DNA from: Holtiella sp036655075
GTDB taxonomy: Bacteria > Bacillota > Clostridia > Lachnospirales > Cellulosilyticaceae
NCBI RefSeq assembly: GCF_036655075.1
Contig: NZ_JAVVQU010000002.1
Span: forward strand, 1-64,000
Length of the DNA stretch: 64,000 nt
Reading direction: 5' to 3'
Shown here: piece after piece, positions 1 through 6,982 of the stretch
How positions within the stretch are numbered: position 1 is the first letter of the stretch
Layout: each line of letters begins with the position of its first letter
Position numbers and translations under genes: made by a program
Notes under the pieces: generated by a model
What the model was told of the DNA's origin: nothing
Seen by the model: the letters and a program-made list of their open reading frames with translations, nothing else
Database searches by the model: none

Positions 1-63
1 ATTATAAAGTTAATGGAGGTGTAAAACACACCTTTATAGCAATAGAAATATAAAAGTTTTTCA

Positions 64-537
64 GTGGCCTCTAAAGAAGAGGAGCTATTTAAAAAAGCTC
101 TTGAAAAAGCTATGTTGCAATTAGAGCAAGCTAATGAAGAGGAAAAAGCTATTTTAAAATCACAAATTTCTTCTCTTAAAGATAACTTGAAAGCTGCTGA
201 AGAAAAAATGATGCGTGCAAAATCTATGGCTGAACAAACTAAATCTGGCTTTGTTTATATTATATCCAACGTTGGTTCTTTCGGAGAAAATATTTATAAA
301 ATTGGTATGACTAGAAGATTAGATCCAACAGAACGTATTAATGAGTTGTCAAACGCGTCTGTTCCTTTTGCATTTGATATACATGCTACAATTTATACTG
401 ACAATGCCCCTGAATTAGAGCGTAACTTACATAAAATGGTCGGAGATAAAAGAGTTAATAAGGTTAACTTAAGAAAAGAATTCTTTGATGTATCACTCTC
501 TGAAATTGAAGAAGAAAATTCTGAATCAGTTGCATGA
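64..537 (+). pseudogene. truncated DUF4041/T5orf172 (GIY-YIG-like) protein, C-terminal part
   Basis: The 157-residue frame starts with a Lys/Glu-rich coiled coil (about residues 1-60). It continues into a T5orf172 (Mug113-like) domain around residues 63-145, with the signature FVYIISN, YKIGMTRR, AxVPFxFDIH and RVNKVNLRKEFF. Full DUF4041/T5orf172 proteins are usually 400 residues or more with a long N-terminal region, so this looks like the C-terminal third only. Stops lie just upstream in the same frame (22-24 and 43-48), and the start is a GTG without a convincing ribosome site. The family is phage- and plasmid-associated. It is most simply a gene remnant, but expression as a short protein cannot be excluded. 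Confidence 0.65.
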
Positions 538-619
538 TACATGGATTAAGGTTTTAAAGGCATGTACAAAGTAATATTTTGTATATGTCTTTTATTTTAA
601 CTATTAGGGGGAATTAAAA

Positions 620-1567
620 ATGAATTATGATTTTATTGCTATTGACTTTGAAACAGCAAACGAAAAACGTATGAGTGTATGCTGTGCTGCGCTCATATTT
701 TTTAAGAACGGGGTTATTATAGACGAGAAAGAATGGTTGATTAAACCACCTGCTATTTGCAACTATTTCAATGATCTAAACATACAAATCCATGGTATTA
801 CACCTGAGCAAGTCGAAACTGCTCCTGAATTTGATACAATCTGGGAGGAATTCTATAGTTATATTGATGGTGAAATGCTTATTGCTCACAATGCACCATT
901 TGACATGGGTGTATTAACTAACTTAATTCATCACTACAATCTAACATCACCTTCTTTAAATTTTGTATGCACTTGTAACATTGCACGTAAAACTTGGGAT
1001 AAGCAAGTAAATTATACACTAAAAAATATTGCTAACCAACTCGGTTACCTATTTAATCACCATGATGCTCATGACGATGCCAAAACATGTGGGAAAATTC
1101 TATTAGAAGCTCTTAAAGTACATGGAGTTAATTCTATAGATGAACTTGCCCAAAAGATCGATATGCGTATTGGTAAATTATCTCCTAGTATCGGCTATAT
1201 ATCCTGTAGTATTTCTAAAGGCTATAAAGGTCTTGGTGGTAAAAATGATGATGTTCGTGTTAAAGATATTGTTGCAGCCACTGCAGAATTTGATGAAGAC
1301 CACCCTCTATTTGAAAAAAAGGTTGTCTTTACAGGCTCTCTAATCAGTATGACCAGACGTGTAGCCTTGCAAAAAGTTGTAGATTGTGGTGGGCAAATTG
1401 CAAAATCCTTTACAAAAGATACTCATTATTTAGTAATGGGACTTCAGGACTATTCACGCTTTGCAGATGGCAAAGAAAGCTCCAAAACTAAGGCGGCTAA
1501 ACAATATATTCAAGATGGTCATTCCGTAGAGATTATAGATGAGGATACTTTCTTGAGAATGTTATAG
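620..1567 (+). CDS. DnaQ-like 3'-5' exonuclease with C-terminal BRCT domain
   Basis: The 315-residue protein begins with a DEDD exonuclease domain (about 1-170). The acidic motif IDFETAN is near the N-terminus, HNAPFDMGVL near residue 90, and HDAHDDAKTC near 150 supplies the last His/Asp pair. A BRCT domain occupies about 230-315 (VVFTGSLISMTRR, later THYLVMG). The combination resembles stand-alone proofreading or repair exonucleases of Bacillota and phages, acting on DNA in the cytoplasm. An AGGGGGA ribosome site sits about 8 bases before the ATG, and a strong terminator follows. Its exact role in the element is unknown. Confidence 0.85.
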   Translation: MNYDFIAIDFETANEKRMSVCCAALIFFKNGVIIDEKEWLIKPPAICNYFNDLNIQIHGITPEQVETAPEFDTIWEEFYSYIDGEMLIAHNAPFDMGVLTNLIHHYNLTSPSLNFVCTCNIARKTWDKQVNYTLKNIANQLGYLFNHHDAHDDAKTCGKILLEALKVHGVNSIDELAQKIDMRIGKLSPSIGYISCSISKGYKGLGGKNDDVRVKDIVAATAEFDEDHPLFEKKVVFTGSLISMTRRVALQKVVDCGGQIAKSFTKDTHYLVMGLQDYSRFADGKESSKTKAAKQYIQDGHSVEIIDEDTFLRML

Positions 1568-1576
1568 GTTGGTAAT

Positions 1577-1627
1577 AAAAGTAGGAGGTTTAGCTAGCTA
1601 CTAACTCAACCTCCTACTTTTATTTTT
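1577..1627 (+). terminator. rho-independent terminator after the exonuclease gene
   Basis: A perfect 14-bp inverted repeat (AAAAGTAGGAGGTT at 1577-1590, its complement at 1608-1621) has a 17-base loop and runs into a T-rich stretch. It starts 9 bp after the stop codon. From here to about 1760 the DNA is AT-rich with no gene that I can recognise. Confidence 0.85.
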
Positions 1628-1761
1628 ATTATTTTTCATCAAGGTTAATATTAAAGTGCCAATTAATAACCGAAATATTAAAATTGTGTTATCTTTTAAT
1701 TCTTTATAACTATTGCTTATAATTTTGGTAGATATACTCTAATCAGTGATTTAAGTATTTC

Positions 1762-1791
1762 TTGTATTGCAAACGTGTATAATGTTATAAT
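1762..1791 (+). promoter_or_regulatory. sigma-A-type promoter for the small membrane protein
   Basis: TTGTAT at 1762-1767 and a perfect TATAAT at 1786-1791 are separated by 18 bp, placing the transcript start near 1798. That is just before the structured leader. A second TATAAT lies at 1778-1783 but has no good -35 partner. Confidence 0.6.
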
Positions 1792-1804
1792 AATCCAGTG
1801 AATG

Positions 1805-1885
1805 CCGTGCAGGGTGGCACGGGGGTTGTAGGATAATCCTCCTTTGAGGCTATGAGATAGATTTGATCTATGTCACAAGCGGAGG
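1805..1885 (+). other. structured mRNA leader with possible anti-Shine-Dalgarno
   Basis: The leader holds a GC-rich hairpin (CCGTGC 1805-1810 with GCACGG 1817-1822), a short AGGAT-A-ATCCT palindrome, and ATAGAT-TTG-ATCTAT. CCTCC at 1838-1842 can pair with the ribosome site GGAGG at 1881-1885. Occlusion of the ribosome site by an upstream anti-SD is typical of type I toxin messages. Here it is an inference from base pairing by eye. Confidence 0.45.
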
Positions 1886-1896
1886 GGGTGTTATGA

Positions 1897-2073
1897 ATGG
1901 ACCATGTACTGCTAATGATAATTATAGTGATTGGTATCACTATTTATCCTAGACGAAATACCTTTTTCGATAAAATTAGATTTAAAGCTGGACTAAAAGG
2001 CTTTGAATTTGAATTAAGTGCAAAAGAAAAGAGTGTTCCACCCGTCAAAAGCGAACACTCTAACCGTAAATAA
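1897..2073 (+). CDS. small single-pass membrane protein, type I toxin-like
   Basis: The 58-residue protein starts at ATG 1897, 11 bases after a very strong GGAGGGGG. The earlier ATG at 1893 is in another frame and stops early. Residues 4-16 (VLLMIIIVIGITI) form one hydrophobic segment. A basic stretch YPRRNTFFDKIRFKAGLKG follows, then a charged tail ending KSEHSNRK. Own promoter, structured leader and own terminator make a compact monocistronic unit. Size, topology and leader resemble hydrophobic type I toxins or holin-like peptides, but I do not recognise the family. A harmless phage-type membrane peptide is an equal alternative. Confidence 0.55.
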   Translation: MDHVLLMIIIVIGITIYPRRNTFFDKIRFKAGLKGFEFELSAKEKSVPPVKSEHSNRK

Positions 2074-2120
2074 TCTTTTATGATTTTATTCATAGCCCCG
2101 AAAATTAAAAACCTTCAGGG

Positions 2121-2154
2121 AAGCATCAGTGTTAGCGCACTGGTGCTTTCTTTA
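2121..2154 (+). terminator. terminator after the small membrane protein
   Basis: An 11-bp stem (2121-2131 with 2138-2148, one G-T pair, loop TTAGCG) is followed by TTCTTTACTT. It closes the small transcription unit that begins near 1798. Confidence 0.75.
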
Positions 2155-2297
2155 CTTATATTATAACACAACACATTTAAAATTAAACAAGGAATTTTAA
2201 AAATTAATTCTTAAAATTTAAGTTTCTACTCTCTATTGAATAAACTCACTAGATAAAGTATCATAATGAATATAGACATACGGAAAGGATGAATCCG

Positions 2298-2588
2298 ATG
2301 GAACAAACACTTAATAAAATTTTAGAGGCACTTCAAGTTCTGCAAAAAGGTCAAGAAGATTTGAAGCAAGTACAAGACGAAATCAAAGCTGATGTAAAAG
2401 AAATTAATCGTAAAGCTGATATTATTTTTAATCAAACAGCTAACCTCACTGAATTTACTACATCAACCTCTTCAAGTCTTAATTCAATAGAGTATAAGAT
2501 TGACTCTATTGAACAAGAGATTGCAACCATAGAAAAAGTAACTGCTAAAAACTGTTACGACATTACTCATTTAAAAGCTATTAAATAA
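2298..2588 (+). CDS. small coiled-coil protein of unknown function
   Basis: The 96-residue protein has continuous heptad-like spacing of I/L with K, E and Q (for example LNKILEALQVLQKGQEDL and later SIEYKIDSIEQEIATIEKV), so it is predicted to be almost wholly coiled coil. There is no signal peptide. The ATG at 2298 is preferred over the in-frame ATG at 2289, because the ribosome site GGAAAGG (2282-2288) touches the earlier ATG and is 9 bases from the later one. Similar short coiled-coil proteins are common beside recombinases on clostridial elements. No function can be assigned. Confidence 0.6.
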   Translation: MEQTLNKILEALQVLQKGQEDLKQVQDEIKADVKEINRKADIIFNQTANLTEFTTSTSSSLNSIEYKIDSIEQEIATIEKVTAKNCYDITHLKAIK

Positions 2589-2601
2589 CAACACAAACTC
2601 T

Positions 2602-2637
2602 AAGCTCCTTGTAGAATTCTACTTGGGGCTTGTCTTA
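2602..2637 (+). terminator. hairpin terminator before the recombinase gene
   Basis: AAGCTCC (2602-2608) pairs with GGGGCTT (2625-2631) around an inner perfect palindrome GTAGAATTCTAC (2611-2622). A short T-rich run follows, so termination may be partial. Confidence 0.6.
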
Positions 2638-2655
2638 TATACTAGGAGGCATATC

Positions 2656-3948
2656 ATGAAAGTAGCAATCTACTCCCGTAAGTCCAAGACTTCTGACAAG
2701 GGAGAGTCTATAGATAACCAAATTCATATGTGCAAGGAATACGCTGCTGCACATTTTGAGGATCCGGAGTTTTCCATTTTTGAAGATGAAGGCTTCTCTG
2801 GCGGAAATATTAACCGCCCACAATTTAAAATTCTTATTGATGAAATCAAAAAAGGTATGTATGACGTGCTCATGTGCTATCGCTTAGACCGTATCAGTAG
2901 AAATGTATCGGACTTCTCTTCTACACTTGATTTATTAACTAAGCATAGTATAGGATTTGTATCTATTAAAGAAAACTTTGATACCACAACACCTATGGGG
3001 CGCGCCATGATTCACATCTCTTCTGTATTCGCCCAGTTAGAAAGAGAGACTATAGCTGAGCGTGTTACAGACAACTTGCTTGAACTGGCCAAACTGGGGC
3101 GCTGGTTAGGAGGCACTTCTCCTCTAGGCTATAAAAGTCAAAAATTTTCTTATGAAACAGGAGGTAAGACTAAATATTATTCTATTCTTGAGCAGGATCT
3201 GGTCACAGCTTCTATTGTTTAAATGATTTTTGATAAATACTTAGAACTTGGCAGTATCTCCAAAGTTGAAACCTATCTCCTGCAAAATGGGATCAAAACC
3301 CCTAAGCAGGCAAACTTTAGTTCTAATGTAATTCGGAATATCCTTATCAACCCTGTTTATACTGTAGCTGATGCTACCACTTACGATTATTTTAACAAGC
3401 TTGAATGCATACTTCCTAAATCCAAAGAGGATTTTAACGGGACTTATGGCCTTATGCCTTACAATAGGCACAAAAAAGGTAAAAGCAATTTAGCCAATCC
3501 CAAGGACAAATGGATCATTTCCATTGGAACACATATGCCCATTATATCTAGTATCGACTGGATAAAGGCGCAAAAACAACTTAAAGCCAATAGTGACCTC
3601 GCCTTCTCCAATACTGGTACTTCGCCTGCTTTACTCAGTGGACTGTTATACTGCAAGCACTGTGGTTCCGTTATGCAAGTTGCTGGGCAAGGTGTGTTAG
3701 CGGATGGGACTGTCTGTTACAACTACAGATGTACCACCAAGACCAAGAGCCGTGGCAAACTTTGCAACAGCGACAATATTAGTAAGGGATATGCCTTTGA
3801 TGCACTTGTTGTTAAGAGGGTGCGCAAATTAATAGATGCTGCTACACTACATCAAAAGAAAACCCTTATGCGCAACCTAATTAAGCGTATTGAGTGGGAT
3901 GGTACCAATGCGGATATCTTCTTTTACTTTAATCAAAGTCCGTTGTGA
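2656..3948 (+). pseudogene. large serine recombinase, interrupted by one in-frame stop
   Basis: The 430-codon frame starts at ATG 2656 (AGGAGG 6 bases upstream). The resolvase catalytic domain covers about 1-150 with YSRKS (nucleophile Ser7), EDEGFSGGN and YRLDRISRN. The recombinase domain runs about 170-270 (GIKTP, INPVY). A zinc ribbon shows CKHCGS with later cysteines, and the tail is RIEWDGTNADIFF. Codon 189 (3220-3222) is TAA. The frame continues unbroken with normal family sequence on both sides, so a single AAA-to-TAA change is the simplest cause. The ATG that follows immediately would allow reinitiation of a 241-residue second piece. Such enzymes integrate and excise elements, and this one sits at the dpaB boundary. 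Whether it is active is doubtful as read. Confidence 0.85.
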
Positions 3949-3990
3949 AGGGAACCATCCTACCCTTATTCGTATCATGGTAGCCAAATC
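3949..3990. other. predicted attachment-site region (element/dpaB junction)
   Basis: The recombinase ends at 3948, and recognisable DpaB sequence begins at MVAKSLLRN (codon at 3977). Translating upstream of 3977 in the dpaB frame gives residues that do not fit the DSPV(L/T)M sequence normal at this point in DpaB. The crossover core should therefore lie close to 3970-3985. Large serine recombinases use a 2-bp core with little flanking identity, so it cannot be pinned down without the left junction. Confidence 0.45.
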
Positions 3991-4228
3991 ACTTCTTCGT
4001 AATGCTAAGCCCATCATCATCGCCATTTCCACTAACGACGGCTTAGGCCTTAACTTAGAAAACATTGGTCATCTGCTCCCTAACCAAAGTGTTTACTTCG
4101 TACCCTTTGGTCAAGACAACTGTGTGGCAAAACCTTACTCCTTAGTGGCTGACTTAAATCTTGTACCCGAAACACTTCAACTTGCTCTAGAAGGCAAACA
4201 AATTCAACCTATGTTGATTAAATACTAA
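3977..4228 (+). CDS. dpaB: dipicolinate synthase subunit B, 3' part only (interrupted gene)
   Basis: Eighty-three residues match the C-terminal ~40% of DpaB/SpoVFB. Diagnostic motifs are MVAKSLLRN, IAISTNDGLGLN, ENIGHLL, YFVPFGQD, KPYSLVAD and the tail LEGKQIQP. DpaA and DpaB make dipicolinic acid in the mother cell during sporulation. DpaB is a flavoprotein of about 200 residues, so roughly the first 112 are missing here. No ribosome site precedes the fragment, so it cannot be a functional gene in this configuration. It remains intact in sequence up to its own stop, with no sign of decay. That fits a gene restored by excision better than a dead one. Confidence 0.85.
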   Translation: MVAKSLLRNAKPIIIAISTNDGLGLNLENIGHLLPNQSVYFVPFGQDNCVAKPYSLVADLNLVPETLQLALEGKQIQPMLIKY

Positions 4229-4280
4229 GTTAACTATTTAATCACCTTTTTGTTGTTATCCTTTTACACCATGATGACTT

Positions 4281-5066
4281 CTAAGCTTCTTGTCCGTATA
4301 CTTCTAACTGTGAAAGGGCAGGGAATGGTGAAGGATCGTCTGCTTTTATTAAGTTTCCAATTTCTACCCATTCAATCATTTTAGCTTCAAACTGAATCTC
4401 TTGAGCCTTATCTGTTTTCACTAAATCCCACACCAGTTGACTCCCATCTGAAAAGGTAAGCGTTGCCTGTTCCCACCATGCATCATGTGGAAAATCGGCC
4501 CGAGTGTAGAGACGTATCTTATCCGTCACAATGCTTCTTCCAAACTCAACTTTCATGACTGCATTTGGATTTTGGTTAATCCCCCATGACTCATAAGGCC
4601 ATATACCGTGGGAATGATTTTCGCAGTTGCCGTTGATGGCATTTTTTGCAGCAAACACAGACTCGCCTCTTGTCTCTACATTGGCAGAGGCATGTGGGAA
4701 GCAATGAGTATCCCCATGCTGGTCATATTTGTTCAGGGTAAGATTTTTGTATACACCGATTTCTGCCTTTGTCGCCAAACGCGCCTTCAACAAATGTATG
4801 TTGCCACTAAAACTTTTAGGTGAATAACAGACCTTTTTCTCTCCAAATGGCACGGCATAAGACATTGTCTCCTCTGTTAAGAGAACAAGACTTTCGCCTA
4901 TGGCATCATCTAGTTGAAGCATTAAGAAGACTTGCTTTTCACTACAGGTCACTACAATTTTATCGTCCTCTTCGTAAGGCATACTATGGACTAAATACAC
5001 CTCATCTACGCCTGCTGCATGGCTAACTAAGGTCTCATCTTTTTTTAAGATTGCTATTTCTAACAT
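4281..5066 (-). CDS. DUF7402-like carbohydrate-associated protein of the kdu cluster
   Basis: The 261-residue protein has no signal peptide and begins MLEIAILKKDETLV. The C-terminal half (about 120-261) looks like a discoidin-type beta-sandwich: NAINGNCENHSHG, WPYESWGINQNP, VDKIRLYTRADFPHDAWW and IKADDPSPFPALSQLEVYG. Related clostridial proteins, often labelled DUF7402, occur beside uronate and rhamnose genes, but their function is not established. It lies directly downstream of kduD on the same strand, with a terminator in between and its own AAGGAGGAAAG ribosome site. It may bind or process a pectin-derived sugar. Confidence 0.6.
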   Translation of the reverse strand: MLEIAILKKDETLVSHAAGVDEVYLVHSMPYEEDDKIVVTCSEKQVFLMLQLDDAIGESLVLLTEETMSYAVPFGEKKVCYSPKSFSGNIHLLKARLATKAEIGVYKNLTLNKYDQHGDTHCFPHASANVETRGESVFAAKNAINGNCENHSHGIWPYESWGINQNPNAVMKVEFGRSIVTDKIRLYTRADFPHDAWWEQATLTFSDGSQLVWDLVKTDKAQEIQFEAKMIEWVEIGNLIKADDPSPFPALSQLEVYGQEA

Positions 5067-5084
5067 GCACTTTCCTCCTTGAAA

Positions 5085-5115
5085 AATACATCCTTAACGA
5101 TTTAAGGATGTATTA
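5085..5115 (-). terminator. terminator between kduD and the DUF7402-like gene
   Basis: A 12-13 bp stem (5086-5097 with 5102-5113, loop CGAT) is followed on the minus strand by TTTTT. It lies just after the kduD stop, so the DUF7402-like gene is read by readthrough or from its own promoter. Confidence 0.75.
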
Positions 5116-5122
5116 AAATGAA

Positions 5123-5923
5123 TTATTTAGGTTGTTTACCAATATAGGCTAAGATGCCACCATCTACATAAAGAATATGTCCATTAACAAAGTCTGAAGC
5201 TTCTGAAGCTAAAAAAACTGCTGGACCACTTAAATCTTCTGGTGCCCCCCAACGTTCTGCCGGTGTTTTAGCAAGAATAAATTGGTCAAATGGATGTTTG
5301 CTACCATCTGCTTGCACCTGGCGAAGTGGTGCTGTTTGAGGTGTTGCAATATAGCCAGGTCCAATTCCATTACATTGAATATTAAAAGCACCATATTCAG
5401 AAGCAATGTTTTTGGTAAGCATTTTTAAGCCTCCCTTAGCTGCAGCATAGGCAGATACAGTCTCACGTCCGAGTTCACTCATCATAGAACAAATATTGAT
5501 GATCTTTCCTTGTCTTCTTTGAATCATGGCAGGTAATACAGCCTTAGATACGATAAAGGGTGCATTCAAGTCTACATCGATCACTTCTCTAAATTCATCC
5601 GCGCTCATTTCACACATAGGAATTCTTTTAATAATCCCTGCATTATTAACAAGAATATCTACACTTCCAATCTCTTCTTCAATCTGTGCAACCATTTGAT
5701 TCACAGCTTGTTCATCCGTTACATTACACACATAACCATGGGCTTTAATGCCTTCTGCTGCATAAGCTGCAAGTCCCATATCCACTTTTTCTTGAGTCAA
5801 ATCATTAAAGCACACCGTTGCGCCTGCCTCAGCATAAGCCTTGGCAATAGCAAAACCAATCCCGTATGAAGCACCTGTTATTAAGGCTACTTTGCCTTCT
5901 AGTGAAAAAATATTTTTACGCAT
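5123..5923 (-). CDS. kduD: 2-dehydro-3-deoxy-D-gluconate 5-dehydrogenase-like SDR (KduD)
   Basis: This is a 266-residue classical short-chain dehydrogenase. It has a nucleotide-binding GASYGIG near residue 17, NNAG near 91, a catalytic Ser region (SMMS), YAAAK near 157 and GPGYIATP after it. The tail DFVNGHILYVDGGI is typical of gluconate 5-dehydrogenase/KduD proteins. With KduI it would convert 5-keto-4-deoxyuronate through 3-deoxy-hexosulosonate to 2-keto-3-deoxygluconate in the cytoplasm. ATG 5923 is preferred over 5929 because AAGGGG lies 7 bases from it. Sequence alone cannot separate KduD from gluconate 5-dehydrogenase; the kduI neighbour favours KduD. Confidence 0.85.
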   Translation of the reverse strand: MRKNIFSLEGKVALITGASYGIGFAIAKAYAEAGATVCFNDLTQEKVDMGLAAYAAEGIKAHGYVCNVTDEQAVNQMVAQIEEEIGSVDILVNNAGIIKRIPMCEMSADEFREVIDVDLNAPFIVSKAVLPAMIQRRQGKIINICSMMSELGRETVSAYAAAKGGLKMLTKNIASEYGAFNIQCNGIGPGYIATPQTAPLRQVQADGSKHPFDQFILAKTPAERWGAPEDLSGPAVFLASEASDFVNGHILYVDGGILAYIGKQPK

Positions 5924-5934
5924 CTTCATTCCCC

Positions 5935-6798
5935 TTATCTTAAATCTTTATTGTCAATGCCATCCATGTCTGTAAATACTTGATTTTCACCAACCATACC
6001 CCATATAAATGTATAGGCACGAGAACCACTTCCTGCATGAATAGACCAGCTTGGTGAAATAATCGCTTCCTCATTTCTCATCACAACATGTCTTGTTTCG
6101 GTAGGTTCCCCCATATAATGCATCACAAAAGCATCTTCTGGCATTTCAAAGTAAAGATAAACTTCCATTCTTCTATCATGTGTATGACATGGCATGGTAT
6201 TCCAGACACTCCCTGGTTTTAATGCAGTCATTCCCATGACCAACTGACAGCTTTCTACTTGACCTGGTAAAATGTATTTATTAATCACACGGTGATTAGA
6301 CTCTTCCAAACATCCAAGTTCTACACGATTTTCCTCTTTGATGATGACAACGCCTTCTTCTGCTTCCCCTTCAAGTTTAATTAACGTGGTAGGGTAAGCT
6401 GTATGTGCTGGTGCACTATTGATATAGAATTTGGCAGGATGTTCTGGGCATTCACTTCTAAAGGAAATATCTTTTGCGCCCATTCCAATATACATACCAT
6501 CTTTGTAGTCTAAGGCATAGCTTTTTCCATCTACAACAATCGTACCTGAACCTCCGATATTAATCACACCCATTTCTCTTCTTTGTAAGAAGTAATCGGC
6601 TCTTAGTTCTTCTCCTGCTGCCAGTACAAGTTCTTTGTCTACTGGTACTGCTGCACCTATCATAATACGGTCAATGTGACTGTACACCCATTTCATTTCA
6701 TCTTCTACAAAGAGATTTTGAATAAGGAATTCCTCTCTTAAACGCTCTGTTGTGTAATGTTTCACATCTCTTGGGGATACTGCTGTTCTAATTTCCAT
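5935..6798 (-). CDS. kduI: 5-dehydro-4-deoxy-D-glucuronate isomerase
   Basis: The 287-residue cupin-type isomerase is close to the family length of about 278. The zinc-site segment MPCHTHDRRMEVYLYF supplies two His and one Glu, and SPSWSIHAGSGSRAYTFIWG carries the final His. The N-terminal RxxHPxD-like region and the segment GGSGTIVVDG also fit. The enzyme isomerises the unsaturated-uronate product of pectin lyases in the cytoplasm. It is first in a leftward unit with kduD, preceded by AAAGGAGCGG. A divergent AraC gene with palindromic intergenic sites suggests induction by a pectin breakdown product. Confidence 0.95.
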   Translation of the reverse strand: MEIRTAVSPRDVKHYTTERLREEFLIQNLFVEDEMKWVYSHIDRIMIGAAVPVDKELVLAAGEELRADYFLQRREMGVINIGGSGTIVVDGKSYALDYKDGMYIGMGAKDISFRSECPEHPAKFYINSAPAHTAYPTTLIKLEGEAEEGVVIIKEENRVELGCLEESNHRVINKYILPGQVESCQLVMGMTALKPGSVWNTMPCHTHDRRMEVYLYFEMPEDAFVMHYMGEPTETRHVVMRNEEAIISPSWSIHAGSGSRAYTFIWGMVGENQVFTDMDGIDNKDLR

Positions 6799-6825
6799 TT
6801 TTTCCGCTCCTTTAACCTATTTGTT

Positions 6826-6837
6826 AGCACTTGTGCT
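6826..6837. promoter_or_regulatory. palindrome upstream of kduI
   Basis: AGCACTTGTGCT is a perfect 12-bp palindrome about 28 bp upstream of the kduI start. It is operator-sized and lies between the likely promoter and the ribosome site, so a repressor site is plausible. No binding protein can be named. Confidence 0.35.
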
Positions 6838-6888
6838 TTTATATACTTTAGTTTAACATACTATTTTATCTATTTCTTGGCACAAATT

Positions 6889-6913
6889 GTTCAAAATATG
6901 GGTTTTTTTGAAC
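6889..6913. promoter_or_regulatory. inverted repeat in the kduI-araC intergenic region
   Basis: GTTCAAAA (6889-6896) and TTTTGAAC (6906-6913) are 8-bp inverted arms. They lie about 90 bp upstream of kduI and just upstream of the araC promoter -35. This is a reasonable place for the AraC-type regulator to bind. Confidence 0.4.
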
Positions 6914-6921
6914 TTCTTTCA

Positions 6922-6950
6922 TTGAACATTCTTATCTCTATTGCTATACT
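6922..6950 (+). promoter_or_regulatory. promoter of the AraC-family gene
   Basis: TTGAAC (6922-6927) and TATACT (6945-6950) are spaced exactly 17 bp, with the start expected near 6957. The ATG follows at 6983. Confidence 0.6.
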
Positions 6951-6982
6951 AAAATGATCTTATGATACAAAAAGGAGCTTAT

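Larger units (their letters stand above)
1..3976. mobile_element. right-hand end of a putative dpaB-intervening element
   Basis: From the window edge to about 3976 the DNA carries accessory genes: a T5orf172 fragment, an exonuclease-BRCT protein, a small membrane protein, a coiled-coil protein and a large serine recombinase. It ends where the reading frame of the last part of dpaB begins. The recombinase gene is last and its stop lies about 28 bp from the dpaB frame, the usual placement next to an attachment site. The left end, and hence the size, is outside the window. Reading this as a skin-like element is inference. An ordinary island that killed dpaB would look the same from this side. 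Confidence 0.6.

Noticed and set aside
3220..3222. Recoded sense codon (selenocysteine or pyrrolysine) in the recombinase
   Set aside because: The codon is TAA, which is used for neither, and a single AAA-to-TAA change is simpler.
3890..3976. First 29 codons of the open frame that contains the dpaB fragment
   Set aside because: They overlap the end of the recombinase gene and do not resemble DpaB; the frame is simply open by chance, so the fragment was started at 3977.
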